DNA from: Streptomyces sp. FIT100 | GTDB taxonomy: Bacteria; Actinomycetota; Actinomycetes; Streptomycetales; Streptomycetaceae | Assembly (NCBI RefSeq): GCF_024584805.1 | Contig: NZ_CP075715.1 | Location: 5,324,526 to 5,388,525 of the forward strand | Length of the DNA stretch: 64,000 nucleotides | Direction of reading: 5' to 3' | In this document: piece by piece, positions 1-8,576 of the stretch | How the letters are laid out: the number at the start of each line of letters is the position of its first letter | How positions within the stretch are numbered: position 1 is the first letter of the stretch | Notes under the pieces: generated by a model | What the model was told of the DNA's origin: nothing | The model's input: only the letters and a program-made list of their open reading frames with translations | The model's database searches: none | Made by a program: the position numbers and the translations under genes

Positions 1-2
1 TC

Positions 3-1169
3 GACGGCCGCATCAAGTGGATCGTCGACGCCTACACGACCTCGGACGGCTACCCGTACGCATCGCGTACGACGCTGGGCGAGACGACGGCCGACTCGCT
101 GACCGACACCCAGCGGGCCGTCGTCGCGCAGCAGAACCAGGTCAACTACATCCGCAACTCGGTGAAGGCCACCGTCGACGCGTACGACGGCACGGTCGAC
201 CTGTACCAGTGGGACACCGAGGACCCGGTCCTGAAGACCTGGATGAAGGCGTTCCCCGGCACGGTGAAGGCCAAGAGCGACATCGCGCCCGAGCTCAAGT
301 CCCATCTGCGGTACCCGCAGGACATGTTCAAGGTCCAGCGCGAGCTGCTCACGCGGTACCACGTGACCGACCCCGACCAGTTCTACAGCGGCAGTGACGC
401 CTGGCAGGTGCCGGACGACCCGACGAACAAGGACACCAGTGCGGTCCCGCCGTACTACCTGAGCCTCAAGATGCCGGGGGAGTCGGCGCAGAAGTTCTCG
501 CTGACGACGACGTTCACCCCCAGCGGGCGCCCCAACCTCGGTGCGTTCATGGCGGTCGACGCCGACGCGAACAGCGAGGGGTACGGGGCGATCAGGCTCC
601 TGAGAGTCACCTCGACCGTGCCTGGGCCGTCCCAGGTGCAGAGCGAGTTGAACAGTGTGCCCGAAGTCGCCACCTTCGTCCGTGACCTGAGAGGCACGGA
701 CTCGGAGATCGACTACGGAAACCTGCTCACGGTGCCGCTGGACGGCGGGTTCCTCTACGTCGAGCCGGTGTACGCGCGCGGTGGCGCGGCGAACTATCCG
801 CTGCTGAAGAAGGTGGCCGTCTCCTACGGCGGCAAGCCGGTCTTCAAGGACAGCCTGGCGGAGGCGCTGAACGCGGTCTTCGGGGTCGACGGCGCCGAGC
901 AGCCGCCGCCCACGACGACGCCACCGCCGCCGGGTGACACGACGCAGCCGCCGGCCACCGGGGACGCGGCGCTGAAGCAGGCCATCGCGGACGCCCAGAA
1001 GGCGTACGAGGAGGGCCAGGCCGCGCTCCAGAAGAACGACTGGGCGGCGTACGGCAAGGCTCAGGCGGATCTGCAGGCGGCGCTGGAGCGGGCGGCAGCG
1101 GCGCAGTCGCAGCCCCGGTCGGAGACGGAGCCGGAGGCACCGGCCGAGTCGCCACCGCCGGGAGACTGA
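3..1169 (+). CDS. UPF0182 family membrane protein, C-terminal part
   Basis: The reading frame is open from the window edge, so the start and the N-terminal transmembrane half lie upstream; 388 residues are visible. The first residues (DGRIKWIVDAYTTSDGYPYA) and the block around YDGTVDLYQWDTEDPVLK are typical of the large UPF0182 proteins, which are integral membrane proteins of unknown function with a big soluble domain. Near the end is a proline/threonine-rich linker (from base 905). After it comes a lysine/alanine-rich helical segment that ends in an acidic proline-rich tail. The stop is TGA at 1167-1169, followed by a GC-rich hairpin. Family assignment is confident; function is unknown. Confidence 0.88.
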   Translation, partial: DGRIKWIVDAYTTSDGYPYASRTTLGETTADSLTDTQRAVVAQQNQVNYIRNSVKATVDAYDGTVDLYQWDTEDPVLKTWMKAFPGTVKAKSDIAPELKSHLRYPQDMFKVQRELLTRYHVTDPDQFYSGSDAWQVPDDPTNKDTSAVPPYYLSLKMPGESAQKFSLTTTFTPSGRPNLGAFMAVDADANSEGYGAIRLLRVTSTVPGPSQVQSELNSVPEVATFVRDLRGTDSEIDYGNLLTVPLDGGFLYVEPVYARGGAANYPLLKKVAVSYGGKPVFKDSLAEALNAVFGVDGAEQPPPTTTPPPPGDTTQPPATGDAALKQAIADAQKAYEEGQAALQKNDWAAYGKAQADLQAALERAAAAQSQPRSETEPEAPAESPPPGD

Positions 1170-1216
1170 CCCCGGGCGCGGACCCGAGGTCTCCGGCCGA
1201 TCGGCCGGGATCTCCG

Positions 1217-1242
1217 GCCCGGCGGCTGAACGGCCGCCGGGC
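1217..1242 (+). terminator. GC-rich hairpin after the UPF0182 gene
   Basis: A perfect 10-bp stem (1217-1226 with 1233-1242) has a 6-nt loop and lies 48 bases past the stop codon. There is no U-run, as is usual for Streptomyces terminators. Confidence 0.5.
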
Positions 1243-1282
1243 GGAGGTCACCCCACGTCGTGATACGGTTGCATCACAACGA

Positions 1283-1356
1283 CGCGGGGTGGAGCAGCTC
1301 GGTAGCTCGCTGGGCTCATAACCCAGAGGTCGCAGGTTCAAATCCTGTCCCCGCTA
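1283..1356 (+). tRNA. tRNA-fMet(CAT), initiator, copy 1
   Basis: A 74-nt cloverleaf with anticodon CAT in the loop CTCATAA. Initiator hallmarks are present: the first acceptor pair is mismatched (C1 opposite T72), and three G:C pairs sit at the base of the anticodon stem (CTGGG/CCCAG). The T-loop is TTCAAAT. CCA is not encoded; the following bases are CTG. It is identical to the copy at 3706-3779. Confidence 0.96.
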
Positions 1357-1361
1357 CTGAA

Positions 1362-1399
1362 GACGAGGGCCCGGATCCATCAGGATCCGGGCCCTCGTC
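1362..1399 (+). terminator. Terminator of the first initiator tRNA
   Basis: A perfect 17-bp stem (1362-1378 with 1383-1399) with loop ATCA begins six bases after the tRNA. The core GGCCCGGATCC recurs in the terminator of the second copy, so the two units were probably duplicated together. Confidence 0.85.
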
Positions 1400-1571
1400 G
1401 TGTGCGGGCGAGGCGTCCGGGGGAAGTGGGCACCGGCCGCGGCGAGTTGAGGGGGGCGCGTTGGGGTGACGCGTGTTTGACTTATCTCTCTGTGGGCATG
1501 TCGACAAAACGCTGAAGTGACCTCACTGGCTGCGGTATACCAGGTGTACGCGGGTTGCAGGTGGTGCGACG

Positions 1572-3641
1572 ATGGATTTTATGGGGGACAGGGCAACTCT
1601 GTTGGATACGGGGCGGTTTGCGCAGCGGCATACCGGGACCACCGCGGGTGTGGTGGATCTCGATGCCATGGATGCGGCAGGCGCCCTGGGAATCGTCGTG
1701 CCGTTCGACCGTGTGGGGCCCGCGGAGACCGTCGAGCCCGAGGACCCGGCCGAGCCCGAGGACCCGGCCGAGGCCGGGGAGGTCATCGCCGACGCGATCG
1801 GGTCCGCCGGCGCGGTGGAGTCCGCCGAGGCGGAGAGCGAGGACCGGCACCGCCGTGCCGCCGAGTCCGGCGACGTCGCGTCCATGAGCGTCCTCGGGGC
1901 GCTGCTGCTGCGCCGCGGCGACCTCGACGGCGCGGAGCCGCATCTGCGCGCCGCGACCGCCGAGGGCGACCGCGCGGCCGCGAACAACCTGGGCGTGCTG
2001 CTCCACCAGCGCGGATACGCCGACGAGGCCGCCGGCTGGTGGCGCATCGCCGCCGTCGCGGGCTCCGCGCCCGCGGCCCACGCCCTGGGGCGTCACTTCC
2101 GGGAGCGCGGCGACGAGCCGGCCGCCGAGTACTGGCTGCGCCAGTCCGCCGAGCAGGGGCACGCGCTCGGCGCGTACGCACTCGCCGATCTGCTGGAGCA
2201 CCGCAGTGAGCCCGGCGTGGAGCGGTGGATGCGCGCGGCGGCGGAGCAGGGCCACAGGGAGGCGGCCTACCGTCTGGCCCGCGCACTCGAGCGCGCCGCC
2301 GCGGCCGCCGACCTCCGTGCCGACCGTCCGCAGGGTGCGCCCGGCGCCGGCGCGAGCGCGGGCGCGGCCGCGGGCGTACGCGGGACCGCCGGACGGGAAG
2401 GGCGAGAGACGGGGGCGGGGCACTCGGACCGGCTCTGGCGGGAGGCCGAGCAGTGGTTCCGGCAGGCTGCCGCGCGAGGGCACCGGCGGGCCGCGCTGCA
2501 CCTCGGGGTCATCCTGGAGCGTCGTGGCGAGCTCAAGGAGGCCGGGCGCTGGTACCTGACGGCCGCCAAGGACGGCGAGGCCCGTGCCGCCTGCGCGCTC
2601 GGGTTCCTGCTGCGTGACGCGGGCGACGAGGAGAGCGCCGCCGTGTGGTGGCTGCGGGCCGCCCAGGACGGTGACGGCAACGCCGCGAACGCCCTCGGCG
2701 CGCTGCACGCCGCCCGCGGGGAGCAGCAGACCGCCGAGCGCTGGTACCGCGCCGCGATGGACGCGGGCGACGTCAACGGCGCGTACAACCTCGGCCTGCT
2801 CTGCGCGGCCCAGGACCGTACGCCCCAGGCCGAGCAGTGGTACCGGCGCGCCGCGTACGCCGGGCACCGCGAGGCCGCCAACGCGCTCGCCGTGCTGCTG
2901 CTGCAGGCCGGCGACGCGACCGGCGCCGAGCCCTGGTTCTCCAAGGCGGCGGAGGCGGGCAGCGTGGACGCCGCGTTCAACATGGGCATCCTGCACGCCG
3001 GCCGGGACGACGACGGCAAGGCGCTGCGCTGGTACGAGCGCGCGGCCGCGGCCGGGCACACCGAGGCCGCGCTCCAGGTCGGGATGGCCCGCCTGCGGGA
3101 CGGGGACGAGCGGGAGGCGGAGCGCCATCTGCGGTGCGCGGCGGGCGGCGGCAACGCCGAGGCGGCGTTCCGGCTCGCGACGGTGCTCGACGCGCGCCAG
3201 GCTCCGCCCGGGCCGCCGGCGCTCGGCGAGCCCGTGACCGGGAAGAGCGAGTGCGAGGAGTGGTACGAGCGGGCGGCCGAGCAGGGGCACCGCCGTGCCC
3301 AGGTGCGCGTCGGCATGCTCGCCGCCGCCCGCGGCGACCTCGGGGACGCCGCGCGCTGGTACCGGGAGGCGGCCGAGGCGGGGAGCCGCAACGGCGCGTT
3401 CAACCTCGGGCTGCTGCTCGCCCGCGAGGGCAACGAGCGCGAGGCGGCGCTCTGGTGGGCGCGGGCGGCCCGCGCGGGCCACGGGCGTGCCGCCCTTCGG
3501 CTGGCTCTGCTCGCCGCGCGCCGCGGTGAGCTTGCCGAGGGGCAGCGGTGGTGCGCCCGGGCGGTGGAGCTCGGCCCTGCGGAGGTCGCGGAGCGGGCGG
3601 CGGCGCTGCGGGAGGCGCTCCTCCAGGAGCTCACAGCGTGA
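1572..3641 (+). CDS. Sel1-like/TPR repeat protein
   Basis: A 689-residue protein made almost entirely of about 36-residue helical repeats. The recurring pattern is AA..G...A...LG.LL..RGD...A..WY..AA..GH, which is the Sel1-like subclass of TPR repeats used as a protein-interaction scaffold. Residues 55-65 hold an acidic EPEDPAEPEDPAE duplication encoded by an 18-bp direct repeat. No signal peptide or membrane segment is visible. The start is ATG 1572, with a second in-frame ATG at 1581. The gene sits alone between the two initiator tRNA units. The partner is unknown. Fold assignment is firm; the role is unassigned. Confidence 0.85.
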   Translation: MDFMGDRATLLDTGRFAQRHTGTTAGVVDLDAMDAAGALGIVVPFDRVGPAETVEPEDPAEPEDPAEAGEVIADAIGSAGAVESAEAESEDRHRRAAESGDVASMSVLGALLLRRGDLDGAEPHLRAATAEGDRAAANNLGVLLHQRGYADEAAGWWRIAAVAGSAPAAHALGRHFRERGDEPAAEYWLRQSAEQGHALGAYALADLLEHRSEPGVERWMRAAAEQGHREAAYRLARALERAAAAADLRADRPQGAPGAGASAGAAAGVRGTAGREGRETGAGHSDRLWREAEQWFRQAAARGHRRAALHLGVILERRGELKEAGRWYLTAAKDGEARAACALGFLLRDAGDEESAAVWWLRAAQDGDGNAANALGALHAARGEQQTAERWYRAAMDAGDVNGAYNLGLLCAAQDRTPQAEQWYRRAAYAGHREAANALAVLLLQAGDATGAEPWFSKAAEAGSVDAAFNMGILHAGRDDDGKALRWYERAAAAGHTEAALQVGMARLRDGDEREAERHLRCAAGGGNAEAAFRLATVLDARQAPPGPPALGEPVTGKSECEEWYERAAEQGHRRAQVRVGMLAAARGDLGDAARWYREAAEAGSRNGAFNLGLLLAREGNEREAALWWARAARAGHGRAALRLALLAARRGELAEGQRWCARAVELGPAEVAERAAALREALLQELTA

Positions 3642-3664
3642 CGGAAGGGCTAACGGTTGTCGAT

Positions 3665-3693
3665 TTGCGCTGGTCCACACGGTGACGTACTGT
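3665..3693 (+). promoter_or_regulatory. Candidate promoter of the second initiator tRNA
   Basis: A -35-like TTGCGC (3665-3670) is followed after 17 bp by a -10-like TACTGT (3688-3693). This puts the start about 5 bases before the tRNA. Pattern match only. Confidence 0.4.
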
Positions 3694-3705
3694 TGGGCTC
3701 ACCGA

Positions 3706-3779
3706 CGCGGGGTGGAGCAGCTCGGTAGCTCGCTGGGCTCATAACCCAGAGGTCGCAGGTTCAAATCCTGTCCCCGCTA
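3706..3779 (+). tRNA. tRNA-fMet(CAT), initiator, copy 2
   Basis: Base-for-base identical to the tRNA at 1283-1356, including the C1/T72 mismatch and the three G:C pairs of the anticodon stem. It is read in the same direction, and CCA is not encoded. The short flanks (GACG before, CTGAAG after) are also shared, but the sequence upstream differs. Confidence 0.96.
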
Positions 3780-3786
3780 CTGAAGC

Positions 3787-3822
3787 CCGAAGGCCCGGAT
3801 CCTGATGGATCCGGGCCTTCGG
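3787..3822 (+). terminator. Terminator of the second initiator tRNA
   Basis: A perfect 16-bp stem (3787-3802 with 3807-3822) with loop TGAT. It shares the GGCCCGGATCC core with the hairpin at 1362-1399. Confidence 0.82.
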
Positions 3823-3902
3823 CATGTGTGCGCTCATGTGGCGACCAGTGGGTGGACGGGAGGGCGCACGTCCGCGCCCACCGGTCGACAGGGCTCCGGG
3901 AG

Positions 3903-4319
3903 CTATGCGCTCGCGCAGTGGGGGCAGATCCCCCGGTACGTGACCTCGACGTCGGAGATCGTGAAGCCGAAGCGCTCCGTGTCCGGGAGGTCCGCGAGCG
4001 GGTTGCCCGCCGGGTGGACGTCGCGGATCGCGCCGCAGCGGGCGCAGACCAGGTGCTGGTGGGGCCGGTGCGCGTTCGGGTCGTACCGCTTGGCGCGGCG
4101 GTCCGTCGCGACCTCCAGGACCTCGCCCAGCGAGACCAGCTCACCCAGCGTGTTGTACACCGTCGCCCGCGAGATCTCCGGCAGCCGCTCGACGGCACGC
4201 GCGTGCACCTCGTCGGCGGTCATATGGACGTGCTCACCGTCGAGGACCTCGGCCACGACGCGCCGCTGCGCGGTCATACGCCAACCGCGTCCGCGCAGTC
4301 GTTCCAACAGGTCACTCAT
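3903..4319 (-). CDS. catR: Fur-family repressor of catalase, CatR
   Basis: A 138-residue Fur/PerR-type regulator. The N-terminal winged helix (about residues 1-80) contains GWRMTAQRRVV and the recognition segment SRATVYNTLGEL. The metal-binding part has HRPHQHLVCARC and a second CPHC pair near the C-terminus, giving two CxxC structural zinc pairs. In S. coelicolor CatR is a peroxide-sensing repressor of the adjacent divergent catA. The same divergent arrangement is seen here, with 163 bp between starts. I chose ATG 4319 (MSDLLERL) because the longer in-frame start at 4379 would run into the catA promoter. Confidence 0.9.
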   Translation of the reverse strand: MSDLLERLRGRGWRMTAQRRVVAEVLDGEHVHMTADEVHARAVERLPEISRATVYNTLGELVSLGEVLEVATDRRAKRYDPNAHRPHQHLVCARCGAIRDVHPAGNPLADLPDTERFGFTISDVEVTYRGICPHCASA

Positions 4320-4380
4320 GCGTATCAGCCTAACAGTCGTGGGGACCAGGTCCCGAACAGGTGTGAGTTTGGATAGCAAC

Positions 4381-4408
4381 TTGACTTAGACAAAGTCCAT
4401 CGTAGGAT
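4381..4408 (+). promoter_or_regulatory. catA promoter with overlapping CatR-like operator
   Basis: TTGACT (4381-4386) and TAGGAT (4403-4408) are 16 bp apart and make a good vegetative promoter for catA. An inverted repeat, GACTT-N5-AAGTC (4383-4397), overlaps the -35. This is where a Fur-type repressor from the divergent gene would be expected to bind. Operator assignment is inference. Confidence 0.6.
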
Positions 4409-4482
4409 CGAGTACGGCATTCGCCAAGGGACAGGACTTGCACGCAATGGCGCAGGATTCGCCGCATTCGCAGGAGGCGCAC

Positions 4483-5934
4483 GTGACCCAGGGACCGCTC
4501 ACCACGGAGGCCGGCGCACCGGTCGCCGACAACCAGAACAGCGAGACCGCGGGTGTCGGCGGTCCTGTGCTGGTCCAGGACCAGCTGCTGCTCGAAAAGC
4601 TCGCGCACTTCAACCGTGAGCGCATCCCGGAGCGCGTCGTCCACGCCCGGGGCGCCGGCGCCTACGGCACCTTCACCGTGACCGCCGACGTCACCGCGTA
4701 CACCCGCGCGAAGTTCCTCTCCGAGGTCGGCAAGCGGACCGAGACCTTCCTGCGCTTCTCCACCGTCGCGGGCAACCTCGGTGCGGCCGACGCGGTCCGC
4801 GACCCGCGCGGCTGGGCGCTGAAGTTCTACACCGAGGAGGGCAACTACGACCTCGTCGGCAACAACACCCCGGTGTTCTTCATCAAGGACGCCATCAAGT
4901 TCCCCGACTTCATCCACACCCAGAAGCGCGACCCGTACACCGGCTCGCAGGAGGCCGACAACGTCTGGGACTTCTGGGGGCTGAGCCCCGAGTCGACCCA
5001 CCAGGTGACATGGCTCTTCGGTGACCGCGGCATCCCCGCCTCGTACCGCCACATGAACGGCTACGGCTCGCACACGTACCAGTGGAACAACGAGGCCGGT
5101 GAGGTCTTCTGGGTCAAGTACCACTTCAAGACCGACCAGGGCATCAGGAACCTCACCCAGGCCGAGGCCGACAAGCTGGCCGGCGAGGACCCGGACAGCC
5201 ACCAGCGCGACCTGCGCGAGGCCATCGAGCGCGGCGACTTCCCGACCTGGACCGTGCAGGTCCAGATCATGCCTGCGGCGGAGGCGGCGGATTACCGCTT
5301 CAACCCCTTCGACCTCACCAAGGTGTGGCCGCACGAGGACTACCCGCCGATCGAGATCGGCAAGCTGGAGCTCAACCGCAACCCGGAGAACATCTTCGCG
5401 GAGGTCGAGCAGTCCGTCTTCAGCCCCGCGCACTTCGTGCCGGGCATCGGCCCGTCTCCGGACAAGATGCTCCAGGGCCGCCTCTTCGCCTACGGCGACG
5501 CGCACCGCTACCGCGTCGGCATCAACGCCGACCACCTGCCGGTGAACCGTCCGCACGCCACCGTGGCGCGGACCAACTCCCGTGACGGCTTCCTGTACGA
5601 CGGCCGCCACAAGGGCGCCAAGAACTACGAGCCGAACAGCTTCGGCGGCCCGTTCCAGACGGACAGGCCCCTGTGGCAGCCGGTGGCCGTCTCCGGCGCG
5701 ACCGGCGACCACGCGGCCCCGGCGCACTCCGAGGACGACGACTTCGTCCAGGCGGGCAACCTCTACCGCCTGATGTCCGAGGGCGAGAAGGGTCGTCTGA
5801 TCGAGAACCTGGCGGGGTTCATCGCCCGGGTCTCGCGTGACGACATCGCCGAGCGTGCGATCGACAACTTCCGTAGGGCGGACGGGGACTTCGGCAAGCG
5901 GCTGGAGGCCGCGGTCCAGGCCCTGCGAGGCTGA
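4483..5934 (+). CDS. catA: Monofunctional haem catalase CatA
   Basis: A 483-residue small-subunit (clade 3) catalase that breaks down hydrogen peroxide. Active-site features are visible: His54 in RVVHARGAGAYG, the Asn pair 127-128 in VGNNTPVFF, and the haem-ligand Tyr337 in GRLFAYGDAHRY. GTG 4483 is chosen as the start because AGGAGG (4472-4477) lies just upstream, and because catA proteins of the genus begin MTQGPLTTEAG. The in-frame ATG at 4447 has no such site. It is divergent from catR, which probably represses it. Two hairpins follow the stop. Confidence 0.96.
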   Translation: MTQGPLTTEAGAPVADNQNSETAGVGGPVLVQDQLLLEKLAHFNRERIPERVVHARGAGAYGTFTVTADVTAYTRAKFLSEVGKRTETFLRFSTVAGNLGAADAVRDPRGWALKFYTEEGNYDLVGNNTPVFFIKDAIKFPDFIHTQKRDPYTGSQEADNVWDFWGLSPESTHQVTWLFGDRGIPASYRHMNGYGSHTYQWNNEAGEVFWVKYHFKTDQGIRNLTQAEADKLAGEDPDSHQRDLREAIERGDFPTWTVQVQIMPAAEAADYRFNPFDLTKVWPHEDYPPIEIGKLELNRNPENIFAEVEQSVFSPAHFVPGIGPSPDKMLQGRLFAYGDAHRYRVGINADHLPVNRPHATVARTNSRDGFLYDGRHKGAKNYEPNSFGGPFQTDRPLWQPVAVSGATGDHAAPAHSEDDDFVQAGNLYRLMSEGEKGRLIENLAGFIARVSRDDIAERAIDNFRRADGDFGKRLEAAVQALRG

Positions 5935-5945
5935 GGCCCCCCTGC

Positions 5946-5985
5946 GCGGCCGGCCGCCACCGCTCTCGCGGAGGCGGCCGGCCGC
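5946..5985 (+). terminator. catA terminator
   Basis: A 13-bp perfect stem (5946-5958 with 5973-5985) with a 14-nt loop, 12 bases after the catA stop. Confidence 0.6.
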
Positions 5986-6025
5986 CGTCGGGGTCACCGA
6001 TCGGCGATTGCCCGCCGAGGGTGAT

Positions 6026-6052
6026 GGGGCCGGGTTCACGCAACCCGGCCCC
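6026..6052. terminator. Bidirectional terminator between catA and the CBS gene
   Basis: An 11-bp perfect stem (6026-6036 with 6042-6052) with loop CACGC lies between two convergent genes. Confidence 0.65.
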
Positions 6053-6079
6053 CGCGTCGTTCGGCCCGCGAGCCTCGTC

Positions 6080-6484
6080 TCAGCCCGTGAGCGTCGACGC
6101 CGCGCGGTGCCTGGCCGGTGTCCAGCAGCGGATGATGTCGCGTACGGAGACGATGCCGACGGGCCCGTGGGCATCGAGGACGATGAGATGGCGGAAGCCG
6201 CCGTGCGTCATGGCCTCCGCGGCTTCCTCCAGCGTCCAGGACGGTGCGGCGAAGACGACGTCGGTGGTGGTGTGGGCGCCTGCGGTTTCGCGGTCGGGGT
6301 CCTGGCCCGCGCCGAGCGCGTTCAGGACATCGCGCTCGGTGAGGATCCCGAGACCACTGGTGTCGGGATCGAGGACGACGGCCGCCCCGACACGGCGCGC
6401 GGCCATGAGCCGCGCGGCCTGTCGGAGGGTGTGTGCGGGGCCGATGGTGAGGACCACCGTGCTCATGGCGTCACGGACGAGCAT
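6080..6484 (-). CDS. Two-CBS-domain protein
   Basis: A 134-residue protein consisting of a tandem pair of CBS motifs (roughly residues 5-55 and 75-125: VRDAMSTVVLTIG and GIVSVRDIIR). Stand-alone CBS pairs bind adenosyl nucleotides and act as energy or redox sensors on partner proteins. ATG 6484 follows AAGGAGG with an 11-nt gap. An in-frame GTG at 6496 directly abuts the same ribosome site and is less likely. Upstream is a direct repeat of TTCACAAG (about 6527-6543) that may be a regulatory site. The partner is not evident. Confidence 0.82.
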   Translation of the reverse strand: MLVRDAMSTVVLTIGPAHTLRQAARLMAARRVGAAVVLDPDTSGLGILTERDVLNALGAGQDPDRETAGAHTTTDVVFAAPSWTLEEAAEAMTHGGFRHLIVLDAHGPVGIVSVRDIIRCWTPARHRAASTLTG

Positions 6485-6616
6485 GGATGGAGCCACCTCC
6501 TTGGTGAACCGTTCAACGAGAAGCGATTCACAAGTTCACAAGTGGGGGGACTCCCAGAGTTGCAGTGATGCGCGGTATCAACAAGGGGCCGTGCACGGCC
6601 TACCGGGCGCGAGCGC

Positions 6617-7417
6617 TCAGTAGCGCTGGTTCAAGTAGCCCAGCAGTTCCTCGTGCAGCAGTCCGTTCGACGCCGCCGCGTTGCCGCTGTGCGGCCCCGG
6701 TGCCCCGTCCAGGCCGGTGAACAGGCCGCCCGCCTCCTGGACCACGATCGCGGTCGCCGCCATGTCCCAGAGCGACAGCTCCGGTTCCGCGCAGATGTCC
6801 ACCGAGCCCTCGGCGACCATCATGTACGGCCAGAAGTCGCCGTACGCGCGCGTGCGCCAGACCTCGCGGGTCAGGTCCAGGAAGCCGTCGAGCCGGCCCC
6901 GCTCCTCCCAGCCGCTCAGTGAGGAGTACGCGAACGAAGCGTCGGAGAGCCGGGAGACGTTCGAGACGTGCAGCCGTGTCGCGGATGTCAGGCTGCGGCC
7001 GCTGTAGGCGCCCGCGCCCTTCGCCGCCCACCAGCGGCGGCCGAGCGCCGGGGCCGAGACGACGCCGACGACCGGCTGGTAGCCGCCCTCGCCGGCCTCC
7101 ATCAGGGAGATCAGCGTCGCCCAGACGGGGACCCCGCGGACGTAGTTCTTGGTGCCGTCGATCGGGTCGATGACCCAGCGCCGGGGGCCCGTGCCCTCGA
7201 TGCCGTACTCCTCGCCGAGGATCGCGTCGCGGGGCCGGGCGCGCTGGAGCTGGGAGCGGATCAGCTCCTCGGCCGCCTTGTCGGCCTCGCTCACCGGAGT
7301 CATGTCCGGCTTGGTCTCGACCTTGAGGTCGAGCGCCTTGAACCGGTCCATCGTCGCCGCGTCGGCGGCGTCCGCGAGGACATGGGCGAGACGCAGATCA
7401 TCGTGATAGTCGGCCAT
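6617..7417 (-). CDS. hisN: Histidinol-phosphatase (inositol monophosphatase type)
   Basis: A 266-residue member of the inositol monophosphatase superfamily. Mg-binding residues are E69/E70 (GEEYG) and D84 and D87 in the signature WVIDPIDGTKNY. A WDMAA motif near residue 220 supplies the last aspartate. In actinobacteria this family supplies the histidinol-phosphate phosphatase step of histidine synthesis (HisN). Substrate cannot be proven from sequence, but GEEYGIEG and the length fit HisN rather than SuhB or CysQ. It is divergent from the TetR gene, with 177 bp between starts. Confidence 0.8.
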   Translation of the reverse strand: MADYHDDLRLAHVLADAADAATMDRFKALDLKVETKPDMTPVSEADKAAEELIRSQLQRARPRDAILGEEYGIEGTGPRRWVIDPIDGTKNYVRGVPVWATLISLMEAGEGGYQPVVGVVSAPALGRRWWAAKGAGAYSGRSLTSATRLHVSNVSRLSDASFAYSSLSGWEERGRLDGFLDLTREVWRTRAYGDFWPYMMVAEGSVDICAEPELSLWDMAATAIVVQEAGGLFTGLDGAPGPHSGNAAASNGLLHEELLGYLNQRY

Positions 7418-7594
7418 GGTCGAACTCTATCGCCGGGTCCAGTACACCGGTTCGGCCGACCACCCCGTGCGCGAGGTGCGGGGGTGGCCGAAGACCGCCG
7501 GTGGTATTGACAGCGCGTGGTCACCCGTCAACTCTGTGCGCAGAGCCACAGGGCGCCGGAGGCCCGCCCTGGCGGCCCGGCTCGGGAGGCAACG

Positions 7595-8287
7595 ATGCCC
7601 ACAGCGCGCGAAGCCCTGCTGCACGCCGCTCTCACCGCGCTCTCCGCCCTGCCCTGGTCCGGGATCCGGATGGTCGACATCGCCTCCGCGGCCGGGGTCT
7701 CGCGGCAGACCCTCTACAACGAGTTCGGCAGCAAGGACGGCCTCGCCCGAGCCCTCGTGCGCCGCGAGGCCGACGCGTACCTGCACGGTGTGGACCGGCT
7801 CCTGCACGCGGACAGGACCGCGGGGTGCGCCGAGCGCCTGGTGGCGGTCGCCGAGTGGACCGTGGGCGAGGCGCGCGGCAGGCCGCTGCTGCGTGCCCTG
7901 CTCACCGGCTGCTGGGGGGAGCGGCTGCCGGCCCCGCGGCCCGGGCACCTCGCCGGGCGGTCCGGGGTGCCCGCGCAGCGCCGTGCGGATGCGGGGCACC
8001 CCGCCCCCGCCGAGCTGGCCGCGGCGGTACGGGACCGTTCGCTCGCCGTGCTGGAGCAGGACACCCGCGGCAACCGCCCGAGCGCGAAGGACGCGAAGGA
8101 GGAGACAGCCGCGCTCGCGCACCGCTGTGAACTGGCCGTGCGGCTCGCACTGTCCTACGTCGTCGCGCCCACGCCCGAGGGGGTCGGTCAGCTGGTGCGC
8201 GCGGCCCTCGGCGGGTCGGCATCCGGCGGGGCGCCCGTGGGCGGGACGGCCGTCAGTGGGCAGGGCTCGAGAGCTGCAGGCCGATGA
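7595..8287 (+). CDS. TetR-family transcriptional regulator
   Basis: A 230-residue regulator. The N-terminal helix-turn-helix (residues 22-45) reads MVDIASAAGVSRQTLYNEFGSKDGL, the typical TetR DNA-recognition pattern. The C-terminal ligand domain is unrelated to any I recognise. ATG 7595 is preceded by GGGAGG at a good distance; the open frame continues upstream to 7517 but without a ribosome site. Its last 35 bases overlap, tail to tail, the convergent SMR exporter gene, an obvious candidate target. An Ala/Gly-rich tail follows about residue 215. Confidence 0.82.
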   Translation: MPTAREALLHAALTALSALPWSGIRMVDIASAAGVSRQTLYNEFGSKDGLARALVRREADAYLHGVDRLLHADRTAGCAERLVAVAEWTVGEARGRPLLRALLTGCWGERLPAPRPGHLAGRSGVPAQRRADAGHPAPAELAAAVRDRSLAVLEQDTRGNRPSAKDAKEETAALAHRCELAVRLALSYVVAPTPEGVGQLVRAALGGSASGGAPVGGTAVSGQGSRAAGR

Positions 8288-8576
8288 CGCCCGCGATCAC
8301 CAGCATGATCGAGACGATCTTCAGGGTGGAGGCCACCTCGCCGAGGAAGATTATCCCGTAGATCGCCGTGCCCGAGGCGCCGATCCCGGTCCACACCGCG
8401 TACGCGGGACCGATCTCGAGTCTCTTCAGGGACAGGGTCAGCAGCCCGAAGCTGCTCATGGCGAAGACGGCGAACGCGATGGTCGGCCAGAGCCGGGTGA
8501 AGCCGTGCGACAGCTTCAGACAGATCGCGAACCCCGTTTCCAGGAGTCCGGCAACCACTACGAGCAGCCACGCCAT
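8253..8576 (-). CDS. SMR-family small multidrug/guanidinium exporter (SugE/Gdx-like)
   Basis: A 107-residue protein with four predicted transmembrane helices. The essential Glu of the SMR family is in MAWLLVVVAGLLETGFAI (E13). GPAYAVWTGIGASGTAI is the conserved TM3 signature. Homologues called SugE export guanidinium or quaternary ammonium compounds by proton antiport, probably as a dual-topology dimer. ATG 8576 has GGGAGG upstream. An inverted repeat GTGC-N6-GCAC (8633-8646) lies in the probable promoter and could be an operator. Substrate is not resolved by sequence. Confidence 0.85.
   Translation of the reverse strand: MAWLLVVVAGLLETGFAICLKLSHGFTRLWPTIAFAVFAMSSFGLLTLSLKRLEIGPAYAVWTGIGASGTAIYGIIFLGEVASTLKIVSIMLVIAGVIGLQLSSPAH

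Noticed and set aside
1482..3680. 732-residue minus-strand frame opposite the Sel1 gene
   Set aside because: Arg/Leu/Gly-rich antisense shadow of a repeat protein. It has no recognisable domain.
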